A DNA stretch of 64,000 nt from Streptomyces beigongshangae (GCF_019710745.1 NZ_JAHKJW010000012.1:120441-184440); one strand, 5' to 3'. Positions 20,798-29,516 are shown, numbered from the stretch's first letter. Notes: generated by a model not told the origin, from the letters alone. Made by a program: numbers and translations.

Positions 20798-21721
20798 TCA
20801 GGCGCCGGTCGCGACGAGTTCGTCGGCGAGGCTGTTCGCCGGCTGCGGGGTGCCGGTCAGGTCCAGCACGAACAGGGGGACGCCCAGCGAGTCGGCGCAG
20901 GTGCGGGCGTCCTTCTCGTAGCCGGCCAGCGAGAAGTAGACACAGCCCGCGGACTCCGTCATCGCCGTCAGCCAGAGGCACTCCACGTCCCGTGGGGAGG
21001 CGGGGCGCACGGTCGGGTCGACCTGGGCGACGATCCCGCGGGCGGCGAGACCGATCCCGGAGGGCGGCCGCTGGTCGGCCCGCCGGATGTCCTGGTAGCC
21101 GAGCCAGCGCAGGTACAGCGCGGCGGCGGTCACCGCGTCCCGGGCCGTCCGGATGGTCACCGGCTGGAAGGCGGCACGGGACGCGGCACGGGACGCCGGT
21201 TCGGTACGGGGGAGGGCGAGGGCGGCGGGCAGGCGCCGGGGCTTCGGGGGCGAACGGTGGCCCGGGTCCCGATCCGTACTCCGTTCCGGATCCTGATCCG
21301 TACTCCGCTCCTGGTCCTGGTCCTGATCCTGATCCTGATCCGCGTTCGCGCCCCCGGAGGCCGCGTCCGAGGCGTCCCCGGTCTTCGTCCCCGTCTGCGG
21401 AACGCGTTCGCCGGCTCCGGCCCCGGTGCCGGTGGCGGTACCGGCATCCGCGTCCCCGTCCGCATCGGCCAGCGGCACCCGCAGCACCGTCCCGCACGGG
21501 CACCCCAGTTCCGGCCGGGGCCACTGGTCCGCCCGTCCGCAGGTACCGCAGGGGATCGGCACCCAGTCCTCGTCCCAGGTGTGGTGGGTGACGGACTCGG
21601 GGCGCGCCCGCGGATCCAGCACGGGCACGACCGGCGCACCGCACGCGCACGGGTACGTCGGCACCGCGTAGACGTGCTCCCGCCGGCAGGCCGGACACCT
21701 CACCGGCACGCTCTCGGCCAT
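20798..21721 (-). CDS. Zinc-ribbon hypothetical protein with acidic repeat linker
   Basis: 307 residues from ATG 21721 (MAESVPVRCPAC). The first 90 residues hold several CxxC/CxC pairs (CPACRREH, CACGAP, CGTCGRA, CPCGTV) that should bind zinc. A disordered linker follows with a D-Q repeat of five units and two ERSTDQDPERSTDRD-like copies. The C-terminal 130 residues (TARDAVTAAALYLRWLGY ... LADELVA) resemble restriction-endonuclease-like domains that handle nucleic acids, but I cannot name the family with confidence. The linker repeat is visible in DNA as tandem GATCCT units near 21300-21345. Confidence 0.7.
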   Translation of the reverse strand: MAESVPVRCPACRREHVYAVPTYPCACGAPVVPVLDPRARPESVTHHTWDEDWVPIPCGTCGRADQWPRPELGCPCGTVLRVPLADADGDADAGTATGTGAGAGERVPQTGTKTGDASDAASGGANADQDQDQDQDQERSTDQDPERSTDRDPGHRSPPKPRRLPAALALPRTEPASRAASRAAFQPVTIRTARDAVTAAALYLRWLGYQDIRRADQRPPSGIGLAARGIVAQVDPTVRPASPRDVECLWLTAMTESAGCVYFSLAGYEKDARTCADSLGVPLFVLDLTGTPQPANSLADELVATGA

Positions 21722-21912
21722 GACCCTCTCCAGAACACGACACCGTGACGCCGGCACCACACGGGGACGGCTCCTCCATCGTCCTCCGGAACTCCCCCCT
21801 CCGGCAGCGAATCGATCGGAGACCCCGGGATTGCCCCGCCCGCACACCGGTCGCCCGCTCTTGACGCCCCCCGCACCCCGACCTGCATTATTTCCAGATA
21901 GTAGAATTTACT

Positions 21913-21927
21913 TTCCGTATTATGGAA
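21913..21927. promoter_or_regulatory. Palindromic operator candidate upstream of gcl remnant
   Basis: TTCCGTATTATGGAA, an interrupted palindrome with TTCC and GGAA arms, lies 95 bases before the gcl start in an AT-rich patch. Almost the same 15 bases recur at 24036-24050 upstream of the divergent hyi-glxR remnant. The shared site suggests one regulator for the glyoxylate/ureide genes, plausibly an IclR-type AllR protein. Confidence 0.6.
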
Positions 21928-22021
21928 TCAGTGCGAAATCGAAGCGGAATCAAGGCGAAGCCCGGTGCTTTCGCGGGGCGCGACGGGAGCCCGGATCCGA
22001 CAGTCGAGGCCGGAGTACTCA

Positions 22022-23028
22022 GTGGCTCGTATGACCGCTGCCCGCGCGGCAGTCGAGATCCTCAAGCGTGAGGGCGTCACCCACGCGTCCGGTGTGCCGG
22101 GCGCGGCGATCAACCCCTTCTACGCGGAGCTCAGGGCCGCGGGCGGCATCGGCCACACCCTGGCCCGCCACGTCGAGGGCGCCTCCCACATGGCGGAGGG
22201 CTGCACCCGCACCGCGCCCGGCAACATCGGTGTCTGCATCGGGACCTCCGGCCCCGCGGGCACCGACATGATCACCGGTCTGCATTCCGCGACCGGCGAC
22301 TCCGTCCCGATCCTGTGCGTCACGGGACAGGCCCCGACCTCCGTGCTCCACAAGGGGGACTTCCAGGCCGTCGACATCGCGTCGATTACGTCACCGCCAT
22401 CGGCCTCGCGCAGATCGCCGGCGCGCAGCCGCCGCACGTCCACCACCCGCGCCACTGGATCAACTGCGGACAGGCGGGTCCCCTCGGCTGGACCGTCCCG
22501 GCCGCGCCCGGCGTCGCCAGGGCCGATCCCGGGGCGCAGGTGGTCGGGCTCTCCGGCGACCACGACTTCCAGTTCATGATCGAGGAACTGGCCGTCGGGG
22601 CCCAGCACCGGATCCCGTACGTCCACGTGCTCCTCAACAACGCCTATCTGGGCCTGATCCGCCAGGCACAGCGGGCGTTCGACATCGACTTCCAGGTCAA
22701 CCTGGAGTTCGAGAACATCAACTCGCCCGAACTGGGCGTGTACGGGGTCGACCACGTCAAGGTCGTCGAAGGACTCGGCTGCAAGGCGATCCGGGTCACC
22801 GACCCGGGTGAACTGGGCGCCGCCTTCGAGCGGGCGAAGAAGCTCGCGGCCCGGTTCCAGGTCCCGGTGGTGGTCGAGGTGGTCCTGGAGCGCGTCACCG
22901 ACATCTCGATGTCCACGACCAACGACATCGGCGAGGTCGTGGAGTTCGAGGAGATCGCCACCGAACCGGGCCACGCGCCCACGTCGATCAGGGCCCTGGA
23001 GGCGCCGGTCAAGGCCCTGGAGATCTGA
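22022..23028 (+). pseudogene. gcl: Glyoxylate carboligase (gcl), internally deleted and frameshifted
   Basis: Starts with GTG 22022 ([19 protein letters not shown]) and carries the glyoxylate carboligase N-terminus [14 protein letters not shown], then [12 protein letters not shown]. In the intact enzyme (about 590 residues) this is followed by some 270 further residues before the C-terminal ThDP domain. Here the sequence jumps at about 22380-22386 into a different frame that continues [41 protein letters not shown] and [13 protein letters not shown] to the stop at 23028. Roughly 800 bases are missing and the halves are out of frame, so no functional enzyme can form. The enzyme joins two glyoxylates into tartronate semialdehyde in ureide catabolism. 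Confidence 0.88.
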
Positions 23029-23104
23029 CCGCGGACCGGCGGCGCCGGCCACGCGGACAGAGCCGAGGCCGGACCGGACCCGGCTCCCCCGTGCTCCCCC
23101 GTGT

Positions 23105-23135
23105 GGGGCCCGCCGCCCCCGTGCCGGCGGGCCCC
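23105..23135. terminator. Hairpin terminator after gcl remnant
   Basis: A perfect 11-bp stem, GGGGCCCGCCG paired with CGGCGGGCCCC, with a 9-base loop, about 75 bases after the gcl stop. The rest of 23029-23319 holds nothing I can recognise. Confidence 0.7.
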
Positions 23136-23319
23136 TCGTGGTAGAGAATGTGCCCTGCACCACGGGGAGTTGAAGCCCTCGGACCATGTTCAGAGGTTGA
23201 TTTGAGGGTTCCGTAGCCGTCCTACGCACGCGGGCGTACAACCGTGAACGTACATCCGCCCAAGGGCTCAACGGTCGGGACCGGCGGCCGGGTCCGGCAG
23301 TCGGACCCGGGGGAGGGCG

Positions 23320-23981
23320 TCAGACCCGGGTGCCGGAGAGGCGTTCGACCGCGCGCAGCGGGGCGGAGTGGTCCAGGCCGCCGTCCCCCCCCGGGCGCGC
23401 AGGGAGGCGACGAGCTGGGCGACCACGCCGCCCGCGGGCGGCGTCCGTGACAATGCCCATGTCCTTGTGGTGCAGGTCGATCCGGAAGCCCGGCCCGAAG
23501 TCGCGGTCAGGGAAGTCGTCCCTCTTGCGCGTCAGCACGGTCGAGCCGGTGAGCCCGCCGTTCAGGACGTCGAGGGCCGCCTCCAGGTCGACGCCGTCGA
23601 CGCGGTTGCCGTACAGGGCGTTGAGGGCTCCGCAGCCCAGCGATCCCGCGAAGTCCGCCGCCACGTCGATGTTCGCGCGGAACCGCTCGGACTCCTCCCC
23701 GGGGATCGACAGCGCGCCCCGGTCCGGGCCCGGCAGCCGTCCGGCGTAGAGGTTCAGGCCCGTGAGCCGTACGCCCGCGTCCTCGATCGCCGTCCTCGGA
23801 GCGTCCGGCTCGGCCGGCCGGTGGTGGGGGAGCCGGGCCAGGGCCACCAGAGCTCGACCGCGGTGAAGCCCGCCGCGGCGGCGGCCGCGGGGCGCTCCAG
23901 CAGGGGGAGTTCCGTGAAGAGGATCGACAGGTTGACGTCGAAGCGGTGCGCTGCGGCTGCCTCCGCCGAGAGACCTGGCAT
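23320..23981 (-). pseudogene. Fused remnant: hydroxypyruvate isomerase N-part joined to tartronate semialdehyde reductase C-part
   Basis: Read on the minus strand. The first part is the hydroxypyruvate isomerase TIM-barrel start (RFDVNLSILFTELPLLE, then AVELWWPWPG). After a frameshift near 23840 it continues RLTGLNLYAGRLPGPDRGAL and SLGCGALNALYGNRVDGVD. There the sequence changes abruptly into the C-terminus of a GarR/GlxR-type reductase (LTGSTVLTRKRDDF, FRIDLHHKDMGIVTDAAR). The end is damaged again: about 24 bases are lost after DAAR, and the frame is restored at a run of eight G, giving GGLDHS and VERLSG. In related genomes hyi and glxR are adjacent, so one deletion explains the fusion. Neither enzyme can be functional. 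Confidence 0.8.
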
Positions 23982-24035
23982 GAGGGTGGACGCTCCCTCC
24001 GTGACGAGTGGCTCCGTGGCCGGTTCGATGATTGA

Positions 24036-24071
24036 TTCCGTATAATGGAAGTTTTTCTCCATCTTATGGAA
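24036..24071. promoter_or_regulatory. Second copy of the TTCCGTATnATGGAA operator plus a degenerate copy
   Basis: TTCCGTATAATGGAA at 24036-24050 matches the site before gcl at 14 of 15 positions. A second, weaker copy (CTCCATCTTATGGAA) follows at 24057-24071, 21 bases on, the spacing expected for two dimers on one face of the helix. It lies just upstream of the hyi-glxR remnant. Confidence 0.55.
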
Positions 24072-24250
24072 GGGCTGTCCGCGCGGGCGGACCTTGTCAA
24101 GAGGGGTCGGCGCGGAAGGCACCCGAGCGGGGGAGGGGCCCGTCGGTGGCCGGAAGGCGGCTCCCCGGTGGGCTAGGGTCGCCTTGCGGCCGGCCGGGCC
24201 GGGTCGCGGCCGTCGGGAGACACGGGTCGGAGCGATGCCATGGGGGCGCG

Positions 24251-24502
24251 GTGCGGTTGAGGGTGGAGTTCACGACGGAGCCGTTCGACCTCGACGAGGT
24301 GCCGCCGCACGCGCTGGCCGCCCGCGAGGTCCTGGAGTCTGCCGAGCTGGACGCGGTGGAGGTCGGCCCGTTCGGCAACACCGCTGAGGGCGGGGCGGAT
24401 CCGGTGCTCACGGCGGTCGACGCGCTGCTGCGCAATGCCCTGGACGCCGGCGCCACCCGGGTCTCCCTGCAGATCAACGTGATCGGGCAGGGGGAGCGGT
24501 GA
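24251..24502 (+). CDS. Small conserved hypothetical protein
   Basis: 83 residues beginning at GTG 24251 after a GGGGG site (other starts: TTG 24257, GTG 24263). The sequence FTTEPFDLDE, DAVEVGPFGNTAEGG and AGATRVSLQINVI suggests a small alpha/beta fold. I recall similar proteins beside a helix-turn-helix gene in streptomycete ureide clusters, but no function is known to me. Its stop overlaps the next start (GTGA), so the two are translationally coupled and probably act together. Confidence 0.7.
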   Translation: MRLRVEFTTEPFDLDEVPPHALAAREVLESAELDAVEVGPFGNTAEGGADPVLTAVDALLRNALDAGATRVSLQINVIGQGER

Positions 24503-24867
24503 CCGAATCGGCGGAGGACCCCTTCATCTCGGCCGTCAAGCCGCTCGTCGACGCCATGGGTGCTGAGATGCTGTCGCCCGGCCAGGCCGGACCCGACGAC
24601 GTCGTGCTCTCCTGGGAGGGCGCGGACGTCATGGCCGTCCGGCTGCCCCGGCTCGCCGACTCGCTGGACCGCATCCTGGCCGCCCTGGAACGCGAACACG
24701 GCAAGTCCCTGGCCGAGTTGGACCGCAAGGCCAAGCAGGAAGTCGTACGGATGCTCGAAGTGCGCGGAGCCTTCTCCGTGCGGCACGGCGTGGAGACCGT
24801 CGCGGTCGCCCTCGGGGTCAGCCGGTTCACCATCTACAACTACCTGAACCGCGAGAAGGGCATCTGA
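24499..24867 (+). CDS. Helix-turn-helix regulator, small
   Basis: 122 residues. The C-terminal 35 residues (GVETVAVALGVSRFTIYNYLNRE) form a clear Fis/PucR-type helix-turn-helix. The N-terminal part (LPRLADSLDRILAALEREHG) is helical and may dimerise. GTG start overlaps the preceding stop by four bases. The gene sits immediately upstream of the uric-acid degradation operon, so it probably regulates purine catabolism, perhaps with the small partner before it. Confidence 0.78.
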   Translation: MTESAEDPFISAVKPLVDAMGAEMLSPGQAGPDDVVLSWEGADVMAVRLPRLADSLDRILAALEREHGKSLAELDRKAKQEVVRMLEVRGAFSVRHGVETVAVALGVSRFTIYNYLNREKGI

Positions 24868-25031
24868 GCGGCTGACAAGCGGCCGCAACTACGATTCCGT
24901 CCCCTTCCCTTCCCTTCCGTTCGCCGGGTCTGCCGCCCGGATTTTTCAACAAAGTGTTGACGCGGTGTTTCCGGGGGCGTTAGCTGACCGCAGCCGTCCA
25001 GCCGTCCAGCACAAGGCATCGGAGGCACCCC

Positions 25032-25550
25032 GTGACGTCGAGCACGACAACCGGCGGCCTCGCCCGGTTCAACGCTGTGGAGGAGCGCGCGGCCCACGCG
25101 GCCCTCCGCGAGCTGTGCACCTCGACGGCATGGGTGGGCGGACTGCTCGCCCGGCGCCCTTACGCCACCGCGGACGAACTCCTCGCGTGGAGCGACGCCG
25201 TCACGGCCGGCCTGACCGACGCCGACCTGGCGGAGGCGCTGGCCGGGCATCCGCCGATCGGACGGCCCGCGCCGGGCGACCCGGTCTCGTCCCGCGAACA
25301 GCGCGGCATGACGGACGTCCCTGCCGAACTCAGGGCGGAGACACTGCAGTTGAACCTGGAGTACCAGGAGAGGTTCGGCCATGTCTTCCTGATCTGCGCG
25401 ACCGGCCTCACCGGCGAGCGGATGCGCGACGCGGTCAAGGAGCGGATCGGCAACACGCCGGAGCGGGAGCGGGAGATCGCGCGCACCGAACTGGGCAGGA
25501 TCAACCGCATCCGGCTCGCCCGACTCGTCGAAGAGGACGCCCCCGTATGA
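25032..25550 (+). CDS. uraD: OHCU decarboxylase
   Basis: 172 residues. It decarboxylates 2-oxo-4-hydroxy-4-carboxy-5-ureidoimidazoline to S-allantoin, the last step of urate oxidation. The family signature is complete: GHPPIG with the catalytic His, SSREQ with the Glu, and YQERFGHVFLICATG with Arg and Phe-Gly-His. GTG start after GGAGGCACCCC. Its stop overlaps the uraH start (ATGA), giving a coupled uraD-uraH-uricase operon. Confidence 0.95.
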   Translation: MTSSTTTGGLARFNAVEERAAHAALRELCTSTAWVGGLLARRPYATADELLAWSDAVTAGLTDADLAEALAGHPPIGRPAPGDPVSSREQRGMTDVPAELRAETLQLNLEYQERFGHVFLICATGLTGERMRDAVKERIGNTPEREREIARTELGRINRIRLARLVEEDAPV

Positions 25551-25996
25551 GCACCGACACCACCGCTTCCGTGTCCACGCACGTCCTGGACACCAGTGCG
25601 GGCCGTCCCGCCGCGGACGTCGCCGTCCGCCTCGCGGCCCGCGGTGGCGGGTCCGCCCGGGAGGGGCAGGGGGACGACTGGCAGGTGCTGGGCGGCTCCG
25701 CGACCGACGCGGAGGGGCGGTGCAAGGACCTGCCGGCCCTGCCGGAGGGCACCACGCACGTACGGCTCGACTTCGCCGTCGAGGCCTACTTCGGGGCGTA
25801 CCACGAGGCGTACTTCGAGCAGGAGCGGGCCGCTGCGCGGCAGGACGGCCCCGCGCCCCGGGACAGCGGTGCCGCGCGGGCGTTCTTCCCCGAGGTGACG
25901 GTCACCTTCGCCGTCGGTCCCGGCGAGCATTACCACGTACCGCTGCTGCTCAACCCGTTCGGCTACTCCGTATACCGAGGGAGCTGGCAGGCATGA
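25547..25996 (+). CDS. uraH: 5-hydroxyisourate hydrolase
   Basis: 149 residues, transthyretin-like. It shows the N-terminal VSTHVLDTSAGRPA with the active-site His, an Arg in the DVAVRLAAR strand, and the C-terminal signature YRGS (SVYRGSWQA). It hydrolyses 5-hydroxyisourate to OHCU. At about 149 residues it is longer than the usual 110-120 because of a polar segment (ERAAARQDGPAPRDSGA) near residues 95-112, probably a surface loop. Start and stop each overlap a neighbour by four bases. Confidence 0.95.
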   Translation: MSTDTTASVSTHVLDTSAGRPAADVAVRLAARGGGSAREGQGDDWQVLGGSATDAEGRCKDLPALPEGTTHVRLDFAVEAYFGAYHEAYFEQERAAARQDGPAPRDSGAARAFFPEVTVTFAVGPGEHYHVPLLLNPFGYSVYRGSWQA

Positions 25997-27018
25997 CCAC
26001 TCCTTCCCGTCCCGCCCGCCCGGCGGTGCTGGCCCAGAACCAGTACGGCAAGGCCGAGAGCCGCGTCGTCAGGATCACCCGCGACGGCGCCACCCACCAC
26101 ATCAAGGACCTGAACGTCTCCGTCGCCCTGAGCGGTGACATGGAGGAGGCCCACTACTCGGGTTCCAACGCGAACGTCCTGCCGACGGACACCGCCAGGA
26201 ACACGGTGTACGCCTTCGCCAAGGAGCACGGCATCGAGTCCGCCGAGCAGTTCGGCATCCACCTGGCCCGGCACTTCGTGACCTCGCAGGAGCCGATCAG
26301 GGCCGCGCGCGTCCGCATCGAGGAGTACGCCTGGGAGCGCATCGGAGCCTCCGGGACCGATACGGCATCCGTGGATACGGGAGATACGGGAGATACGGGA
26401 TCCGCCGGCGCGGGATCCGCCGATGTCCGATCCGCCGGCGCGGAACCCACCCGCGCCGAGCGGCCGGAACACTCCTTCGTCCGCAAGGGCCGGGAGACCC
26501 GCCTGGCGCAGATCACGTACGACGGCTCCTCGTGGGAGGTCGTGTCCGGCCTTGAGGACCTGGTGGTGCTGAACTCGACGGACTCCGAGTTCCGGGGTTA
26601 CGTCAAGGACGAGTACACGACGCTCGACGAGGCGTACGACCGCGTCCTCGCCACCGAGGTCTCCGCACGCTGGCGGTTCGGCTGGACCGGCGGCGCACAG
26701 CGGATGCCCGACTGGGACACGTCGTACGAGCAGGTGCGCGGGCACCTGCTCCAGGCATTCGCGCGGACGTACTCGCTGTCGTTGCAGCAGACCCTGTACC
26801 GGATGGGGGCACGCGTCATCGAGCGCCGCGAGGAGATCGACGAGGTACGCCTCTCGCTGCCGAACAAGCACCACTTCCTCGTCGACCTGGCGCCCTTCGG
26901 CCTGGAGAACGACAACGAGGTGTACTTCGCCGCCGACCGGCCGTACGGCCTGATCGAGGCCACGGTCCTGCGGGACGGCCGCGAGGCGCGCATCCCGGTG
27001 GACCTCACCGGCCCCTGA
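25993..27018 (+). CDS. pucL: Urate oxidase (uricase)
   Basis: 341 residues. It oxidises urate to 5-hydroxyisourate without a cofactor. Recognisable parts are the N-terminal NQYGKAESRVVRITR, the Thr-containing VLPTDTARNTVYAFAKEHG, and the C-terminal PNKHHFLVDL, FGLENDNEVYFAADRPYG. Between the two T-fold halves, about residues 118-157, lies a Gly/Ser/Asp/Thr/Ala-rich insert encoded by short tandem repeats (GATACGGGA units around 26373-26400), which most uricases lack. The core residues are intact, so it should work. It is the last gene of the coupled uraD-uraH-uricase run. Confidence 0.94.
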   Translation: MTTPSRPARPAVLAQNQYGKAESRVVRITRDGATHHIKDLNVSVALSGDMEEAHYSGSNANVLPTDTARNTVYAFAKEHGIESAEQFGIHLARHFVTSQEPIRAARVRIEEYAWERIGASGTDTASVDTGDTGDTGSAGAGSADVRSAGAEPTRAERPEHSFVRKGRETRLAQITYDGSSWEVVSGLEDLVVLNSTDSEFRGYVKDEYTTLDEAYDRVLATEVSARWRFGWTGGAQRMPDWDTSYEQVRGHLLQAFARTYSLSLQQTLYRMGARVIERREEIDEVRLSLPNKHHFLVDLAPFGLENDNEVYFAADRPYGLIEATVLRDGREARIPVDLTGP

Positions 27019-27126
27019 ACCGGCGTCCGAACCGGCCTCTGACGATCTCCGGCGCACTGCCTCCGCACGGCTCCGCCGCAGGGCTTCCGCCGCACGGCTC
27101 CCCCTCCGACAGCAGAAGGACGAACC

Positions 27127-28524
27127 ATGGCCGCAGACCGACGCCTCGTCGCAGACCGACGCATCGTCATAGAGAACTGCTCGGTGGCGACCGTGGACGC
27201 GGACGACACCGAGTACAGCCCGGGCCACCTCGTCCTGGCGGGCGACCGCATAGAGTCGCTCGGCCCGGGCCGGGCCCCCGAGGGCCTGGCGGACGTCGTA
27301 CGCCGGATCGACGCGACCGGCCACCTCGTCACCCCGGGCCTGGTCAACACCCACCACCACTTCTACCAGTGGCTCACCCGCGGCCTCGCCACGGACCACA
27401 ACCTCTTCGACTGGCTCACCGCCCTGTACCCGACCTGGGCGCGCATCGACGAGCGGATGACCTACGCGGCGGCCCAGGGCTCCCTCGGCGTGCTGGCCCG
27501 CGGCGGGGTCACCACCGCCGTGGACCACCACTACGTCTTCCCGAAGGGTTCCGGCGACCTGTCGGGCCCGATCATCCGCGCCGCACGGGAGACGGGCGTC
27601 CGCTTCACCCTGGCCCGCGGCTCCATGGACCGCGGCGAGAAGGACGGCGGACTGCCGCCGGACTTCGCCGTCGAGACCCTCGAAGACGCCCTCGCCGCCA
27701 CCGGGGCGACCGTCGACGAACACCACGACGCCTCCTTCGGCGCCATGACCCAGGTGGCCGTGGCCCCCTGCTCACCGTTCTCCGTGTCGACCGAACTCAT
27801 GAAGCGGGCAGCCGAGTTGGCCCGGCACAAGGGCGTACGGCTGCACACCCACGGCTCGGAGACGGTCGAGGAGGAGCAGTTCTGCGAGGAACTGTTCGGC
27901 ATGGGCCCGACCGACTACTTCGCGTCGACCGGCTGGCTCGGCGAGGACGTGTGGATGGCGCACTGCGTCCACATGGACGACTCCGACATCGCCGCCTTCG
28001 CCCGTACGGGCACGGGGGTGGCCCACTGCCCCTCCTCCAACGCGCGGCTGGCGGCCGGGATCGCACGCGTCCCGGACCTGCTCGCGGCCGGCGTCCCGGT
28101 CGGCCTGGGTGTTGACGGCGCGGCGTCGAACGAGTCCGGCGAACTGCACACCGAACTGCGCAACGCGCTGCTCGTCAACCGCCTCGGCGCCCACCGCGAG
28201 GCCGCGCTGACCGCCCGCCAGGCGCTGCGGCTCGGCACGTACGGCGGAGCCCGGGTCCTCGGCCGGGCGGCGGAGATCGGCTCCCTGGAACCGGGCAAGC
28301 TCGCCGACCTGGTGCTGTGGAAGCTGGACACCCTGGCCCACGCGTCGATCGCCGATCCGGTGGCCGCCCTCGTCCTCGGCGCCGCCGCGCCGGTCACCGC
28401 CTCCTTCGTGAACGGTGTGCAGATCGTCGAGGACGGCCGTCTGCTGCACGTCGACGAGGACGCCGTCGCCCGCTCCACGCGGGACGAGGCCCGGCGCCTC
28501 GCGCGGATCGCCGCGCGGGCCTGA
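27127..28524 (+). CDS. 8-oxoguanine/guanine-type deaminase (amidohydrolase)
   Basis: 465 residues of the amidohydrolase superfamily. The metal-binding H-x-H is in VNTHHHFYQW (about 75-84), later ligands are in HTHGSET and AHCVHMDD, and the final Asp in GLGVDGAASNE. The HHHFYQ/LFDWL pattern matches proteins called 8-oxoguanine deaminase, which release ammonia from an oxidised purine to feed urate. It starts at ATG 27127 after AGAAGGACGAACC, 108 bases behind uricase and probably in the same operon. Guanine deaminase activity is the alternative. Confidence 0.9.
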   Translation: MAADRRLVADRRIVIENCSVATVDADDTEYSPGHLVLAGDRIESLGPGRAPEGLADVVRRIDATGHLVTPGLVNTHHHFYQWLTRGLATDHNLFDWLTALYPTWARIDERMTYAAAQGSLGVLARGGVTTAVDHHYVFPKGSGDLSGPIIRAARETGVRFTLARGSMDRGEKDGGLPPDFAVETLEDALAATGATVDEHHDASFGAMTQVAVAPCSPFSVSTELMKRAAELARHKGVRLHTHGSETVEEEQFCEELFGMGPTDYFASTGWLGEDVWMAHCVHMDDSDIAAFARTGTGVAHCPSSNARLAAGIARVPDLLAAGVPVGLGVDGAASNESGELHTELRNALLVNRLGAHREAALTARQALRLGTYGGARVLGRAAEIGSLEPGKLADLVLWKLDTLAHASIADPVAALVLGAAAPVTASFVNGVQIVEDGRLLHVDEDAVARSTRDEARRLARIAARA

Positions 28525-28631
28525 CCCCGCCCCACCGGGAACTCCGGCCTGCCGGTCGTTCGGTGCTCCGGTCGTTCGGTGCTCCGGCCGTTCGGTGCTC
28601 CGGCCGCTCGGGCGTCCGGACGGCGGTGTCC

Positions 28632-29450
28632 TCAGCCGATGTGGTAACTGTCCCCGTAGACCTGCCAGTCCAGCGGCGGGTCCAGGTTCAGGTTGCGGTT
28701 CCTGAGGAAGACCCGCTGGGCGGTGTCCACGCGCGTGGTGTCCTCGTGGGCGGCCTCCTGCTTCATCGCCCAGACGCGGGCGTCCAGGAAGGCGTGCAGG
28801 TACGTCACCTCGTCGCCGCCCTGGGCCGGGGGCCTGGCCCGGTCCAGCGCCAGCCCGCGGATGCTGCCGAAACTCGTGCGGTCGCCGCCGTCGCCGTGCA
28901 TGACGACGGCGTCGTAGTACGCGAACTGGCCGAGCGTGCCGAGGCCGTCCGCCTTGCCCCGCCGCACGGCGGGGTCGAAGTAGACGCGGTCGCGCTCGTC
29001 GTTCTGGGCCTGTTCGAAGGCATTGTCCCGGGCGGCTCGGCGCCAGGCGTCCGGGTAGCCGGGGTCGAGACCCTCGTGCGAGTCGGTGCCGTCGACGCGG
29101 CGCAGGGCGGGCAGGTAGCCGGCCAGCGCGTTGCCGGGCCGGCGCCGGGTGTACAGCTCGACCAGGTCGAGCATGTCGCCCGTGCCCGAGCAGAACCCGA
29201 TGATGCCGGCGGTGTACCCGCGGCCGTCGCGGATGTCCTCGATGTACCCGTACTGGGCCTTCCAGTCCAGCGAGGAGTTCTCCGCACTGGAGACGAGCTT
29301 CATGGCGATCTCCTTCTTCGCCGGGTCGTCGAGCCCGGTGGCCGCGGCGTTCGCGGGGCCGGCGGCCGCAACGGCGGGTCCTGCCACCAGGGATGCTCCG
29401 ATCAGCGCGAGGAGGGTGCGGCGCGAGGAGCGTACGTGGGGGGTGTGCAC
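28632..29450 (-). CDS. csn: Secreted chitosanase, glycoside hydrolase family 46
   Basis: 272 residues. The N-terminus SSRRTLLALIGASLVAGPA is a Tat-type signal (twin Arg) with likely cleavage after ANAAA. The mature part begins LDDPAKKEIAMKLVSSAENSS. The GH46 catalytic Glu is in SSAENSS and the Asp in YIEDIRDGRGYTAG, spaced as in the Streptomyces N174 enzyme. It hydrolyses beta-1,4 links in chitosan outside the cell. Length and end (YGDSYHIG) are normal. Regulation probably involves the palindrome at 29502-29516. Confidence 0.95.
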   Translation of the reverse strand: MHTPHVRSSRRTLLALIGASLVAGPAVAAAGPANAAATGLDDPAKKEIAMKLVSSAENSSLDWKAQYGYIEDIRDGRGYTAGIIGFCSGTGDMLDLVELYTRRRPGNALAGYLPALRRVDGTDSHEGLDPGYPDAWRRAARDNAFEQAQNDERDRVYFDPAVRRGKADGLGTLGQFAYYDAVVMHGDGGDRTSFGSIRGLALDRARPPAQGGDEVTYLHAFLDARVWAMKQEAAHEDTTRVDTAQRVFLRNRNLNLDPPLDWQVYGDSYHIG

Positions 29451-29501
29451 GGGACCTCCAGTGGGGTGGATGTCGTTCTTCCGTACCGTCGTCCGTACTG
29501 T

Positions 29502-29516
29502 TAGGAAAGTTTCCTA
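29502..29516. promoter_or_regulatory. Palindromic operator of the chitosanase gene
   Basis: TAGGAAAGTTTCCTA, a perfect palindrome around one central base, 52 bases before the chitosanase start. Streptomyces chitosanase genes are known to be repressed by a ROK-family protein (CsnR) at a GAAA-TTTC palindrome, which fits this site. The CsnR gene itself is not in the window. Confidence 0.65.
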
